Shown here in pieces: positions 52,449-61,670 of a DNA stretch of 64,000 bases. Under the pieces are notes generated by a model. The model did not search any database and had not been told where the DNA came from. It worked only from the letters and a program-made list of their open reading frames with translations. Every line of letters begins with the position of its first letter. Within the stretch, counting starts at the first letter, position 1. Origin of the DNA: an uncultured Bacteroides sp. (lineage in GTDB: Bacteria; Bacteroidota; Bacteroidia; Bacteroidales; UBA932); assembly GCA_900546925.1 (NCBI GenBank), contig UREV01000008.1:25133-89132 (forward strand), read 5' to 3'. A program made the translations under genes and the position numbers.

Positions 52449-54665
52449 ATGAAACCGAACATGAAAAAAGAGATATTAATGCTTGCGGCATTGTTGATGT
52501 CAATTGCCTGCGAGATGAACCTTGTCCCGGACCAGGAAGCTACCGGAGAAAGAATGACATTGTACTTTACGGGTGAGAAACCTGATAGACAGGCGGATGT
52601 CAAGACCTATTATGATCCTGTCTCGAATTCCATCCTCTGGAGCCAGAGCGGAGAATATATGATGGTGGCAATGTCCAACAGTGCAGAGACTGAATATGAC
52701 GGGAGTGTCCTGGTTCCAAAACGCGCTTTGGAAGGCATCCTGCAATCAAACGAGGCTGTGGTGTCCGATGACGGAAAGACTGCGAAGTTTTCATTGACAG
52801 AAAATGCCAAAAATGGTATCACCTTCCCGACGGGAGAGGGAAAATACCGTTTCCATTCAGTCTATCCAGCTTCTGCTTCCAATTGTCTTGGTAATGTAAG
52901 CATCTGGGACTGGCTGATTTTTGTCGGAACCTATCCGGGCGGCTCCGGGCAATTCCCTACAGCTACCAGCTATGATCCAAGAGCTGACGTTATGCTTGGA
53001 ATCTCGCAGAAGGAGTACACCGAGGTGACTTCAAAAATGGAAATCCCTATGATTTTCGAGCGTCTGGTAACCCACGGAAAAATCACTCTTACCAACATCC
53101 CATCCCAAATGACAAATATCACCAAGGCCGTTATTACTGCGCCCGAGGGTTGTACAATGGCCGGAATCTACTATATCAATGTGCTTGGAAAGGAATTCGG
53201 AGGGGATGACAAGAGAAATTATAATTATGTGGTATTGAACTATACTTCTTCCGAAGGTGGAAAGGTCAAGGCAGCTGCAGAGCCTGGGCAGGTGGTCGAC
53301 GGTACTTTCGACCTTTGGTTCTGTACAAAGCCGTTTGAAATCCTTGAGGGACAGCCTCTTACAATAAGTCTGTATAATGAAACCGGTTGTGTGTCAAGGC
53401 AGATCCTTGCCCGTTCTGAAGGGATAAAATTCGAGAAGAACAAACTGTCTTCTTTGACGATTTCGATGGCTTCCGCCTCATATTCCGACTATACTTATGA
53501 GATTTCGATGACTCCTGACGGTGAAAAGGTTGACAAACTTGAGCTTCCGAGGACAGCAGGTGTGACGGAGTTCTATGTCCGTACCAATGCTGGAACTGAT
53601 CTGAACTTTGATTACAGTGCTTATCCGAATCTGCTGAGCCTCTATAATGAATGGGACTACAAGCAAGTGGATTCCCGCGGATGGAACGTGATGAAATGTA
53701 TCGCCGTGCATAAGGAAAATCACTCTCGTACGACAAAGAACGAGGGAAGCGTCACAGTAAATATCAATGGCTATGGTACTCATGAACCTGTCGTTTCTTC
53801 TGCGCTTCAGGTGAGCCAGAATGCCGGTGACGGTCAGGTTGTCATAGGAGACTGGACAGGAGACCCTGTGGAAATGGCCGGGCTTCTGTGGTATCCTTGC
53901 AACCTCGGATTCAACCTTGAACATCCGTTCGGCGAATACTATCAGTGGGGCCGCCGTGCAGGGCAATATCCTTATTGTGAGGACAATACCACCAAATTCG
54001 CTTATTCTGAGTATGATGATACCGGAGCGATAAAAGCAGTTGATGATAAAACTTATTATGCAGCAAGTAATAACTGGTTCAAATACGATGATCCTGAAAC
54101 AGGTCAGGATCCGACCGTTGATTTCAACTGGCCTGAAACCGATGATAAGCCATATCTTGGAATGGGCAATCCTTGCCCGGAAGGATGGCGTGTCCCAACA
54201 ATGGCAGAGTGGAAAGCACTTTCAAAATTGATTTCTTCTGATGGATGCCGTTCAACGGTTGGTTTGAAGGACAAGTTGCACGGGGTGGCAAGTTTTGAAG
54301 GCAAGACCTCATCCGGAAAGGCGGCTGTGTGGGATTTATGGAATCCCCAGACAGGTGCAGCACTTGAATTCTGTGTTGCGGGATGCCTTAGCAGCTCAAA
54401 TACTGATACTGAAGAGTATTTCAAGAATATGAATAATGCGGCATTGAACCGCTATGATTCAGATAATGCAGGAGGACAATATTGGGCCTCAGATATTACT
54501 GAAGATGAAAACTATAGCTACCGAAATTATTCGTATATGGATTTTACTGCTGATAATATCACAGGAGAAAATACATCATATAAGAAGAATGAAGCAGTGG
54601 TAAGAACAATTTCTGGAGCCAGTTATCATGGCTTTTCCGTCCGCTGCGTGAAAAGCATCGAGTAG
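52449..54665 (+). CDS. Fimbrillin-like lipoprotein with C-terminal FISUMP module
   Basis: 738 residues. MKKEILMLAALLMSIACEMN gives a lipoprotein with Cys at 21; Met5 is the likelier start of translation. The N-terminal half has fimbrillin-like strands (TLYFTGEKPDRQADVKTYYD, LWSQSGEYMMVAMSNSAE, KYRFHSVYPAS). The C-terminal part reads LLWYPCNLGFNLEHPFGEYYQWG and GNPCPEGWRVPTMAEWKALSK, a clear FISUMP module ending HGFSVRCVKS. It parallels the 41-48 kb operon in architecture but is a separate locus. Terminator at 54695. Confidence 0.83.
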   Translation: MKPNMKKEILMLAALLMSIACEMNLVPDQEATGERMTLYFTGEKPDRQADVKTYYDPVSNSILWSQSGEYMMVAMSNSAETEYDGSVLVPKRALEGILQSNEAVVSDDGKTAKFSLTENAKNGITFPTGEGKYRFHSVYPASASNCLGNVSIWDWLIFVGTYPGGSGQFPTATSYDPRADVMLGISQKEYTEVTSKMEIPMIFERLVTHGKITLTNIPSQMTNITKAVITAPEGCTMAGIYYINVLGKEFGGDDKRNYNYVVLNYTSSEGGKVKAAAEPGQVVDGTFDLWFCTKPFEILEGQPLTISLYNETGCVSRQILARSEGIKFEKNKLSSLTISMASASYSDYTYEISMTPDGEKVDKLELPRTAGVTEFYVRTNAGTDLNFDYSAYPNLLSLYNEWDYKQVDSRGWNVMKCIAVHKENHSRTTKNEGSVTVNINGYGTHEPVVSSALQVSQNAGDGQVVIGDWTGDPVEMAGLLWYPCNLGFNLEHPFGEYYQWGRRAGQYPYCEDNTTKFAYSEYDDTGAIKAVDDKTYYAASNNWFKYDDPETGQDPTVDFNWPETDDKPYLGMGNPCPEGWRVPTMAEWKALSKLISSDGCRSTVGLKDKLHGVASFEGKTSSGKAAVWDLWNPQTGAALEFCVAGCLSSSNTDTEEYFKNMNNAALNRYDSDNAGGQYWASDITEDENYSYRNYSYMDFTADNITGENTSYKKNEAVVRTISGASYHGFSVRCVKSIE

Positions 54666-54694
54666 ATTGGAATTGAAAATAATGTGTAATAAAG

Positions 54695-54723
54695 AAGGCC
54701 GTCGGATTCGATCCGGCGGCCTT
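54695..54723 (+). terminator. Terminator of the fimbrillin-like gene
   Basis: AAGGCCG-t-CGGAT pairs with ATCCG-g-CGGCCTT around TCG, 30 bp after the stop. Stem of 12 bp with one mismatch and a short T run at its end. Confidence 0.75.
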
Positions 54724-54854
54724 TGTCGGTGTTCGCCCAGCACGAACGCATTTTCGTATTGCATTATTACAATTTCAGAGTTGATATAGTTTTTGTTTAA
54801 TCGTTATTTTCTCACAGTATTATATGTATTGTAACTCCGGCCAGAAGGCTCATT

Positions 54855-56906
54855 TTACCTGAACCGGCTCGTATCGACCTCTTTCCTCTCCTTATCCTTG
54901 TATGCTCCGAAGCGGTACGAGAAAGTCAGTTTGAATTCCCTGTATGAAGGATAATGATTATAGACTATCTGCTTGCCACAGTTCATATAAGGGGAGATTC
55001 CCTTAGTCTCCAGAACATCATAGCAGCCCACAGTAAGATTTGCCTTTTCCTTGAGGAAACGCCAGGTAAGTGACATATCCAGATTTCCGCTTTGCGGCAG
55101 ATCGTACAGTCCCTGAATCGCAGCAGTATTATAACTTCCGTTCACATTCATTATCAGGTGCGGCTTGCGTGAAATCGTGAAATTGTTATTCAGTATAACA
55201 TAAAGATATACCTTGTGCCTGTCAAAGGACATATCATAGAAGTCCGAATCCTTCTCGTGCTGGTACTGACCGGTGACAGTAAGTCTTGAGTCCAGCCACT
55301 GTCCTGCCTTGAAAGGTATGGCAAGCTGCAGTCCTGCTGTCTGCTGATAGTCGAAGTTTACCCATTTGAATATGCTTTTCAGACGGTTTGGGTCGAGATA
55401 TTGTGTCTGTACGAAATAGTCGTCAGTATGACCGAACCAGGCAGCGAGCATATATTTGTTCTTGAAGAGATATATGAACTGAGCGAACCAGGAACTTGCA
55501 GGAGAAAGATCGGGATTTCCGATGATTTCTGAATAACCTCCCGAACTGATGTTTGTAGCACTCTTTACAGCCCAGTATTCCGGGTAATCTCTGTTGCCGT
55601 TGACATATAGCTGAAAGAGGTTATCCTTATTTGGTGTATAGACCAGGACTGCATTGGGATAGATATCCCACTTCTTCCATACCTCACTCTCGTATCTTTC
55701 TCCCGCGAGGGACACATCCATCATCAGTTTCTCACCGAAACTCTTGTTGAATCCCGCATAGATGTTCAATATGTTCTCTCTCTGCACGGCCGACATATCT
55801 CCCGGCAGTTCTCCGGTTCCGGTATATTTCTGCCAGCTGTCATCCTTTGCCATATTGAAATTGACTCCGTAGTTTATGCCCCAGCCGTTCTTTGTATTGT
55901 GTTCCTGCGACACAAATGCCTTCCATCTTGTGATGTGCTGATTGTCGTTTGCAGTAAGTATATTGCTTCCGTCAGGATTGTTCAGAGCCTGAATGATCGG
56001 GGCCTTGTATGATGTGAATTCCACCCCTGCAGACAGACCGAACGGCGCATTGTAGTCTATTCGTCCGTTATGCATCTGATTGACTGAAAGCGCATTGTTT
56101 ACGGCATTATGGAAACCTGTAGTCGTATATACTCCGGTTCCTTTTGCGTACGATCCGGTATATACTCCGCTAAGGCTGTGCTTCTGGCCGAAATTATAGT
56201 CTGCTCCGACCCTCCAGTTGTGACGATGACTCTGGCTTTCAGAAGTGGAGGTATCAATGATCTCGTGGACAGTGCCGTCATTCAGACTGTGATGAGCCTC
56301 GCTTCCCGTCTCACTCAAACTCTTTCCGTGTGTATGCGAATACAGAATATCTCCGGAGAACTTTCCCTTATTGACAATCAAACTGGCTCTTTCTTGAAAT
56401 GAGTGCCTGTTGTCATACTGCCATTTGCCCCCGACTTCACCCTCTACCGGCGCTATGCTGTCGTCCGCCTTTTTTAGTGTTATGTTGATCATCGCCCCAC
56501 GCACATGATACTTGGCAGGAGCACTGTACATCACTTCTGCATTGGCAATGTTTGAAGCCGGAATACTCTTCAGAAGAGTATTCAGCTGCTCGGAAGACAT
56601 ATTCGTCACCTTGCCGTCGATCACGACCTTCACACCTCTTCCGGCGAGAGTGAATGAACCGTCCTTTTCGGTCACTCCCGGCAGTTCCTTGATAGCATCA
56701 AATACATTGTCGACAGGAAGATCCTTGATGATATGTGGCAGATCATAGATGAGCTTTCCCTTGTCAGCCTTTACAATCGGCTTCTCACCTGTCACCATCG
56801 CTTCCGGCAACGAATAATAGAGGCTGTCAAGCTTCTCGTCCTTGGATTGAGCCCCAGCATTGAAGCACATGGCTGTAAATACAATGATGAATAATGTCCG
56901 TTTCAT
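54855..56906 (-). CDS. TonB-dependent outer-membrane beta-barrel protein (plug plus OMP_b-brl_3 type)
   Basis: 683 residues with signal peptide MKRTLFIIVFTAMCFNAGAQS. A plug-like domain follows: PIVKADKGKLIYDLPHIIKD, NVFDAIKELPGVTEKDGSFTLAGRG and KVVIDGKVTNMSSEQLNTLLKSIP. The barrel has the usual alternation and ends KLTFSYRFG then a charged tail. No carboxypeptidase-like domain. It is divergent from a two-component system and shares its upstream region with the four TGTTA repeats, so it is likely a target of that system. Confidence 0.85.
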   Translation of the reverse strand: MKRTLFIIVFTAMCFNAGAQSKDEKLDSLYYSLPEAMVTGEKPIVKADKGKLIYDLPHIIKDLPVDNVFDAIKELPGVTEKDGSFTLAGRGVKVVIDGKVTNMSSEQLNTLLKSIPASNIANAEVMYSAPAKYHVRGAMINITLKKADDSIAPVEGEVGGKWQYDNRHSFQERASLIVNKGKFSGDILYSHTHGKSLSETGSEAHHSLNDGTVHEIIDTSTSESQSHRHNWRVGADYNFGQKHSLSGVYTGSYAKGTGVYTTTGFHNAVNNALSVNQMHNGRIDYNAPFGLSAGVEFTSYKAPIIQALNNPDGSNILTANDNQHITRWKAFVSQEHNTKNGWGINYGVNFNMAKDDSWQKYTGTGELPGDMSAVQRENILNIYAGFNKSFGEKLMMDVSLAGERYESEVWKKWDIYPNAVLVYTPNKDNLFQLYVNGNRDYPEYWAVKSATNISSGGYSEIIGNPDLSPASSWFAQFIYLFKNKYMLAAWFGHTDDYFVQTQYLDPNRLKSIFKWVNFDYQQTAGLQLAIPFKAGQWLDSRLTVTGQYQHEKDSDFYDMSFDRHKVYLYVILNNNFTISRKPHLIMNVNGSYNTAAIQGLYDLPQSGNLDMSLTWRFLKEKANLTVGCYDVLETKGISPYMNCGKQIVYNHYPSYREFKLTFSYRFGAYKDKERKEVDTSRFR

Positions 56907-56958
56907 ACTTCAGTGTCTTTTTGTTTCCGCAAAGTTCTCAAACACATTCGTCAAAATA

Positions 56959-56993
56959 TGTTATCCAATGTTAAACAGTGTTAAATAGTGTTA
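56959..56993. promoter_or_regulatory. Four TGTTA direct repeats at 10-bp spacing
   Basis: TGTTA occurs at 56959, 56969, 56979 and 56989, exactly one helical turn apart, in the 128-bp region between the divergent receptor and histidine kinase genes. OmpR-family regulators bind such direct repeats; the regulator at 58561 belongs to that family. Confidence 0.75.
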
Positions 56994-57021
56994 ACGTCTG
57001 CGAATACAATGGATATTTGAA

Positions 57022-57029
57022 TAACTTTG
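57022..57029 (+). promoter_or_regulatory. -7 element TAACTTTG of the histidine kinase gene
   Basis: A consensus -7 element only 5 bp before the ATG at 57035, ~29 bp after the last TGTTA repeat. If used, the transcript starts at or just after the ATG, so it would be leaderless or use a later start. Confidence 0.5.
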
Positions 57030-57034
57030 CAGAT

Positions 57035-58564
57035 ATGAAGCATAAACTGAAACATATAGCAGTTGCGGTCATCGTAGTCATGTCCTGCCTGTTTACATAT
57101 CAGAGCTGGTGGCTGGTAAGAATGTATCGCAGCGAGGTTACAACGACCGAGAATGCTGTCAGAACAGCACTCAGGACCAGCGACTTCAGCGAAATGATGG
57201 CTCGTCTGCAGAGAGTCCGCGATGAAAAGTCAGGAATCGGGTTTGCCGGAGACATCACGGTCGCTGCCGGATATGGATCTGGAGGTACACTTGTGTCACA
57301 GATCAACACGACGCAATATGAACAGGACACCTTGGGCAGACAGATAAACGGCCATATGACCGGAGTGACAAAGAGAGTCAGCCAGACAACCAGCAGTGTG
57401 GTCCAGACCGACAGCCTCCCTCCGAAGCCGGAGAGATCAGAACAGGAAAGTATGTTCGAATCTCTGGATAACATGTCCGTTCAGATGATCCGAGGAATGC
57501 ACAGCGGAATAGATGCGATAGACGGTAATCTGAACTTTGGGCTTCTTGATTCGCTGCTGACAGTGTCTTTGAAGGAGGCCGGACTGGACGGCCAACATAA
57601 GATAGAACTGATTACTTTCGCTGACTCTCTTGTGAATCTTAATGTCACAGTTGTGGAGAAAGGAGAACCAAAAGTACTTGCTTCGCTCTGCACGGATGGA
57701 TATGTGCCAAGTGATGATGCTATTTCATTTGAATACGTCTTCGATGTTCAGGAAACGGCAATGTACAGACTGTGGATTGAGCCTGTAGGAAAGGCTGTCC
57801 TGAAGCAGATGACTGGAATCCTTGTCGCCTCTATTCTGATTCTTATCGTCCTTATCGCAGTCTTCCTGTATCTGATACACGTCATCCGCACTCAGAAGTC
57901 TCTCGATGACATGAAGTCTGACTTCACCAACAATATGACTCACGAACTCAAGACCCCGATATCTGTCGCCTATGCAGCCAATGATGCCCTGCTGAACTTC
58001 CCTGATGAAGATTCTCCGGAGCAGCGAAGGAAATATCTCGAGATATCGCAGAGCCAGCTGGAGCATCTGAGCGGACTTGTCGAGCAGATCCTGTCTATGA
58101 GTATGGAACGCAGGAAAGGCTTGGTTCTTCACCGTGAAGACATCGATCTTGCTGCATTGGTCGATGATATTGTAGAAAAGCACAGGATGAAAGCGGAAAA
58201 GGATGTGACATTCACTGTTGATATTCCTTCTGATTTCACCGTCAATGCAGACAGGATGCATCTGAGCAACATCCTGAACAACCTGATAGACAATGCCGTG
58301 AAATATTCCGGCGAAAAGGTCGCAATACACATTGCTGCCGAGGGAGACAGACTGACCGTCAGCGACAACGGCATAGGGATGTCACAATCGGACCTGAAGC
58401 ATATATTCGAGAAGTTCTACCGGGCCCACACCGGCAATCTTCACGATGTGAAGGGTTACGGCCTCGGACTGTATTATGTCCATAGCATCGTAGAAAAGCA
58501 CGGCTGGAACATCAGCGTGGAAAGCGAGCCGGGCAAAGGCACTTCATTCACATTGACATTATGA
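57035..58564 (+). CDS. Membrane sensor histidine kinase
   Basis: 509 residues from MKHKLKHIAVAVIVVMSCLF; the longer frame from 56978 would start inside the repeat region. One membrane segment near 5-27, a ~235-residue periplasmic region, a second segment near 262-285 (ILVASILILIVLIAVFLYLI), then the HisKA box FTNNMTHELKTPISVAYAAN and HATPase motifs NNLIDNAVKYS, SDNGIGMSQSD and GYGLGLYYVHSIV. It lacks a clear HAMP domain. It overlaps its regulator by 4 bp (ATGA). Confidence 0.85.
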   Translation: MKHKLKHIAVAVIVVMSCLFTYQSWWLVRMYRSEVTTTENAVRTALRTSDFSEMMARLQRVRDEKSGIGFAGDITVAAGYGSGGTLVSQINTTQYEQDTLGRQINGHMTGVTKRVSQTTSSVVQTDSLPPKPERSEQESMFESLDNMSVQMIRGMHSGIDAIDGNLNFGLLDSLLTVSLKEAGLDGQHKIELITFADSLVNLNVTVVEKGEPKVLASLCTDGYVPSDDAISFEYVFDVQETAMYRLWIEPVGKAVLKQMTGILVASILILIVLIAVFLYLIHVIRTQKSLDDMKSDFTNNMTHELKTPISVAYAANDALLNFPDEDSPEQRRKYLEISQSQLEHLSGLVEQILSMSMERRKGLVLHREDIDLAALVDDIVEKHRMKAEKDVTFTVDIPSDFTVNADRMHLSNILNNLIDNAVKYSGEKVAIHIAAEGDRLTVSDNGIGMSQSDLKHIFEKFYRAHTGNLHDVKGYGLGLYYVHSIVEKHGWNISVESEPGKGTSFTLTL

Positions 58565-59253
58565 GCGAAAACATCAACATACTCCTTGTAGAAGACGAGC
58601 CCGACCTCGTCCTGATCATCCGCAATACCCTGACCAGCCAGGGCTTCAATGTCCGCACCGCAATGGATGGTGAGGAAGGACTGCGTATGTTCTATGCGGA
58701 AAAGCCTGATGTCCTGGTTGCAGATGTGATGATGCCCAAGATGGACGGATTCACTATGGTAAGGCAGATCAGACAGACCGATCAGCAGACTCCGGTACTG
58801 TTCCTGACAGCAAGATCTGCCATAGATGACGTTGTGGAAGGCTTTGAACTCGGAGCAAACGATTATCTCAAGAAACCGTTCGGGATGATGGAACTGATTG
58901 TCAGGCTGCGCTCATTGGCAGGAAGAAGGCAGGTTCAGACCGCTCCTGCTCCTCAGACATACAGGATTGGTGAATTCACATTCCATCCGGACACACTCCG
59001 TCTCGATCATGCCGGCACATCTGAAGAACTCTCGCCACGCGAAGCAAAGATCCTCGAACTTCTTTGTGCAAGCAAAGGAGAGACCCTCTACACAAGACCT
59101 CTCCTTCTGGAAATCTGGGGCGACGACGACTTCTTCAACTCCCGCAGCCTTCAGGTATTCATCTCCAAACTCCGCCGCCGTCTCGAACCCGACCCACGCA
59201 TCCGTATCGTGAACGTTAGAGGCGAAGGCTATAAATTGCTGGTAAACGAATAA
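58561..59253 (+). CDS. OmpR-family response regulator
   Basis: 230 residues. Receiver: LLVEDEPD at 8-15, phosphorylated Asp at 55 in VLVADVMMPKMDG, conserved Lys in YLKKPFGM and Thr in LFLTARS. DNA-binding winged helix: LSPREAKILELLCASKGETL, NSRSLQVFISKLRRRLEPD and VRGEGYKLLV. Similar to RprY-type regulators of Bacteroidota. It is translationally coupled to the kinase and is the natural candidate to bind the TGTTA repeats at 56959. Confidence 0.9.
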   Translation: MSENINILLVEDEPDLVLIIRNTLTSQGFNVRTAMDGEEGLRMFYAEKPDVLVADVMMPKMDGFTMVRQIRQTDQQTPVLFLTARSAIDDVVEGFELGANDYLKKPFGMMELIVRLRSLAGRRQVQTAPAPQTYRIGEFTFHPDTLRLDHAGTSEELSPREAKILELLCASKGETLYTRPLLLEIWGDDDFFNSRSLQVFISKLRRRLEPDPRIRIVNVRGEGYKLLVNE

Positions 59254-59611
59254 GAATTCCGGCCAGAAGACTCACGACCTCTGACCGGAAAGATGTTTCA
59301 GATGGTCTCCTCCGAATAGTTGAAGCCCTTGATGTTCGGTAGTGTTTCATCGCGTGTGTCCTTGCGCACATCCACGGTGAAACATCTCCCAATCCTCTAT
59401 TTCCCGATTCAGAAACAGTCCGGTGGACTGTTTCAGCGAGCAGACGTGGCAGCGGAATGACAATCTTCCGGTTCCTATCTGCCCATTGGGAAAGTCTGTG
59501 GACGTTGACGCGCTAGCGGCAATGGTCACTGTCTTTCCGGGCGTTTCTTCGGAGCGCAGACACGAGAGTCTGCGCAAATTCTAGAAGGGAAGACGAGATT
59601 AACCTCGATAA
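59254..59611. other. Gap with structured sequence and repeat copy A
   Basis: 358 bp without a convincing gene. CCGGCCAGAAGACTCA near 59270 recurs as CCGGCCAGAAGGCTCA near 54838. The right part is copy A of a 104-bp repeat. Confidence 0.5.
59489..59592 (+). repeat. 104-bp direct repeat, copy A
   Basis: Starts GGAAAGTCTGTGGAC and ends GAAGGGAAG; contains CGGCAATGG, ACTGTCTT, TCGGAGCGCA and AGTCTGCGCAA. Copy B at 60988-61091 is the same length without gaps. In copy A GCGCAGAC and GTCTGCGC form a perfect 8-bp stem. Confidence 0.85.
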
Positions 59612-60727
59612 TTATTTTGCTTCTGCAATGACATAGAAACGTTCTTCGTTCATCTCGTCCTCTGGCTTATGGACAAGTGCTGCTCGAGTCGTATTATTCT
59701 CATAAGTTTCAACAATTTCAGCACCTTCCGGGAGCGTTTTGAATGAAGATGCAGAGGATGAAGTTTTATTACCCAAATACTTATTCAACAGCCATTTCAA
59801 TCCGCTTTCCTGCCCTTTGAGATAATCTGCATCTGAAAGTGATGCCGAGTTGCGCAGCATAATCTTGATATATGGAGTATCATTGACTATTTGAGTATCA
59901 GTCAGGAGAAATTCATAACGCTTGTCAAGGATGTTGAAGATGCAATTGGTGGTGGGATTTGAAATGGTTATGTCCCCATTCTTCCAGTCAATTCCGATGA
60001 AATCGCGCTGGCGCATCACCTGGGTAATGGAATATTCGTATATGAACTCCCCGTCCTTATAACCTTTGAGAAATAGAGGAAAATCTGTTATTTCCCAGAA
60101 ATACGAGCCCCATTGTGATGTGAAACTGGAACTTGTGCCTTCGTCTTTATAAACCGTGAACGTGTCCGGAAGCCCCGGGGATGACATTTCTATCAAATCG
60201 TAGTATTTCAGATATTCAGGTTGTGAAGGAAATGAATAATCGTCATTATTGTCGGTTATCCGGAACAACAGGTAATCAAATGGAGCTGGAAGCTGAGTGT
60301 CCAGATTCATAAATGGTAAAAGTTGTGCCATCTGGAGTTTGAACTTGGCTTCTTCGGGTAACTCCTGAGGTCTTGGATCAGCTTTTGGAATGTCGCTTAT
60401 AATTTCCAGAAGTTTATAGGCAATGTTGGATGCGTCTGCTGGTGGATTTGCAAGTGTCGTTTTCTGTACTTTCAACTCATATTCGTGGCCTTGCTGATAT
60501 TCAAATCCTTCGATGTCCCCATAGGGTAGTGGATGGAATTCGGATTCACCTTCTTCCTTGACGAGCATACACTCAAAGGAGGTCTCACTTCCCCAAGGCT
60601 GGGAATTGCCGGTTTCAGAGGACACGTACATCAGTATTGTTTCAACCTTATCTGCCGGGTTTTCTTTATTGCATCCAGATAGAATGATGCCTGTCAAAGC
60701 CATTATTGCAATATATATGCGTTTCAT
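59612..60727 (-). CDS. Lipoprotein with N-terminal DUF4377-like domain
   Basis: 371 residues. MKRIYIAIMALTGIILSGCN, Cys at 19. The next ~90 residues (ETILMYVSSETGNSQPW, EYQQGHEYELKVQKTTLANPPAD, YKLLEIIS) resemble DUF4377. The remaining ~250 residues contain a repeat-like, mostly beta part (YKDEGTSSSFTSQWGSYFWE, IGIDWKNGDITISNPTTNCIF) I do not recognise. It is flanked by the two copies of the 104-bp repeat, so it may have moved or been duplicated with them. Confidence 0.65.
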   Translation of the reverse strand: MKRIYIAIMALTGIILSGCNKENPADKVETILMYVSSETGNSQPWGSETSFECMLVKEEGESEFHPLPYGDIEGFEYQQGHEYELKVQKTTLANPPADASNIAYKLLEIISDIPKADPRPQELPEEAKFKLQMAQLLPFMNLDTQLPAPFDYLLFRITDNNDDYSFPSQPEYLKYYDLIEMSSPGLPDTFTVYKDEGTSSSFTSQWGSYFWEITDFPLFLKGYKDGEFIYEYSITQVMRQRDFIGIDWKNGDITISNPTTNCIFNILDKRYEFLLTDTQIVNDTPYIKIMLRNSASLSDADYLKGQESGLKWLLNKYLGNKTSSSASSFKTLPEGAEIVETYENNTTRAALVHKPEDEMNEERFYVIAEAK

Positions 60728-61264
60728 ATTTGTCCCTCAATTTGATAAATTTGGTCAACCATTAATTGCAGCAATTATAATATGCCTATTGTACCTTTCA
60801 AGCAATAACCATACAACTTTGATATAAGATAGTCCTTTTGCATCTGCCGCAGCGCAGCTGCTGGGGAAAGTCGGTGCGGACGAGGTGGCGGAGCCACCGA
60901 GGACGGAATTGGCTGGGCGTGTGGGAGCAACGGCGGCTAAGCCACTCATAAGACAGCATCAGAGGATGATACCGCTCTGCCCGAAGAGGAAAGTCTGTGG
61001 ACAGTGCCTATCATTCGGCAATGGCAACTGTCTTCCCGGGTGTATCATCGGAGCGCATACACTATAGTCTGCGCAACTTCCTGAAGGGAAGGCATGGAGT
61101 CTTTCTGCGCGGAGTCTATAGAGTGGAAGTCCCGGAGCCGCGATAGTGGCGGAGGGGCTGGAACCAAGCTGGTCTTACGGAGCGACAGCGGAGGAAGACG
61201 AGCTTGACCGCTTTCTATGGGGGCGTCAGCTGAAATATGTCAAGGCTGTTAGATAAATTCGAAT
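60728..61264. other. GC-rich gap with repeat copy B
   Basis: 537 bp without a gene. Left part AT-rich leader of the lipoprotein gene; from ~60845 it is GC-rich with hairpins such as GGTGGC-ggag-CCACC near 60889. Copy B of the 104-bp repeat lies in the middle, and further structured GC-rich sequence follows to ~61230. Confidence 0.5.
60988..61091 (+). repeat. 104-bp direct repeat, copy B
   Basis: Same orientation and length as copy A (59489-59592), offset 1499 bp. Shared blocks: GGAAAGTCTGTGGAC, CGGCAATGG, ACTGTCTT, CCGGG, TCGGAGCGCA, AGTCTGCGCAA, AAGGGAAG. Confidence 0.85.
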
Positions 61265-61624
61265 TCAACTGTTGCTCAGAGCATGAAGCTTGAAAGAGAA
61301 AAATCCCTTACCGTCCAGATATGCAAGAGCATCGTGTAGGATTGCCGCCTTCCTGTCTTCGTCGAGGTCGGAATGAAATAGAATCTCAATAAATGTCTCT
61401 AGACCGTAGTCTGAAATCTTCTCAGTTTCCACAAGATACCAGACTGGATTCTCCTGTTCAAGTAAAGCATCCAGATTAATTGGGCAGACCGCTTTATCGA
61501 ATTCATCCTTGACATCTAACAGGGAATAATCCGGCATAACGTCCTCCTGCAGGCCAAGTTTCCGAGCGATAATCAGTAGCATCTCGCCCAGCCGGTCTAT
61601 TTCTCTGAGTATAAAATCCTCCAT
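61265..61624 (-). CDS. Small soluble hypothetical protein
   Basis: 119 residues from MEDFILREIDRLGEMLLIIA; an ATG at 61708 would overlap the hydrolase gene. The start resembles the family of ~120-residue Bacteroidota proteins beginning MEDYILREIDKIG, likely all helical. The rest is acidic (LLDVKDEFDK, HSDLDEDRKAAILHDAL). Function unknown. 46 bp after the hydrolase gene, probably co-transcribed. Confidence 0.65.
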   Translation of the reverse strand: MEDFILREIDRLGEMLLIIARKLGLQEDVMPDYSLLDVKDEFDKAVCPINLDALLEQENPVWYLVETEKISDYGLETFIEILFHSDLDEDRKAAILHDALAYLDGKGFFSFKLHALSNS

Positions 61625-61670
61625 ACTGTTTGACAATAGGTAGTACAAATTCCGATTTGTCGGTTTAAGA

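Noticed and set aside
59347..59577. Minus-strand open frame of 76 codons
   Set aside because: It lies across repeat copy A and has no family features or coding-like composition.
60985..61260. GAGGAAAGTCTGTGGAC resembling the 5' conserved region of RNase P RNA
   Set aside because: The conserved ACAGAA and GGCTTA regions near the 3' end are not found at the right distance, and the same motif occurs in the shorter copy A, so it is treated as a repeat.
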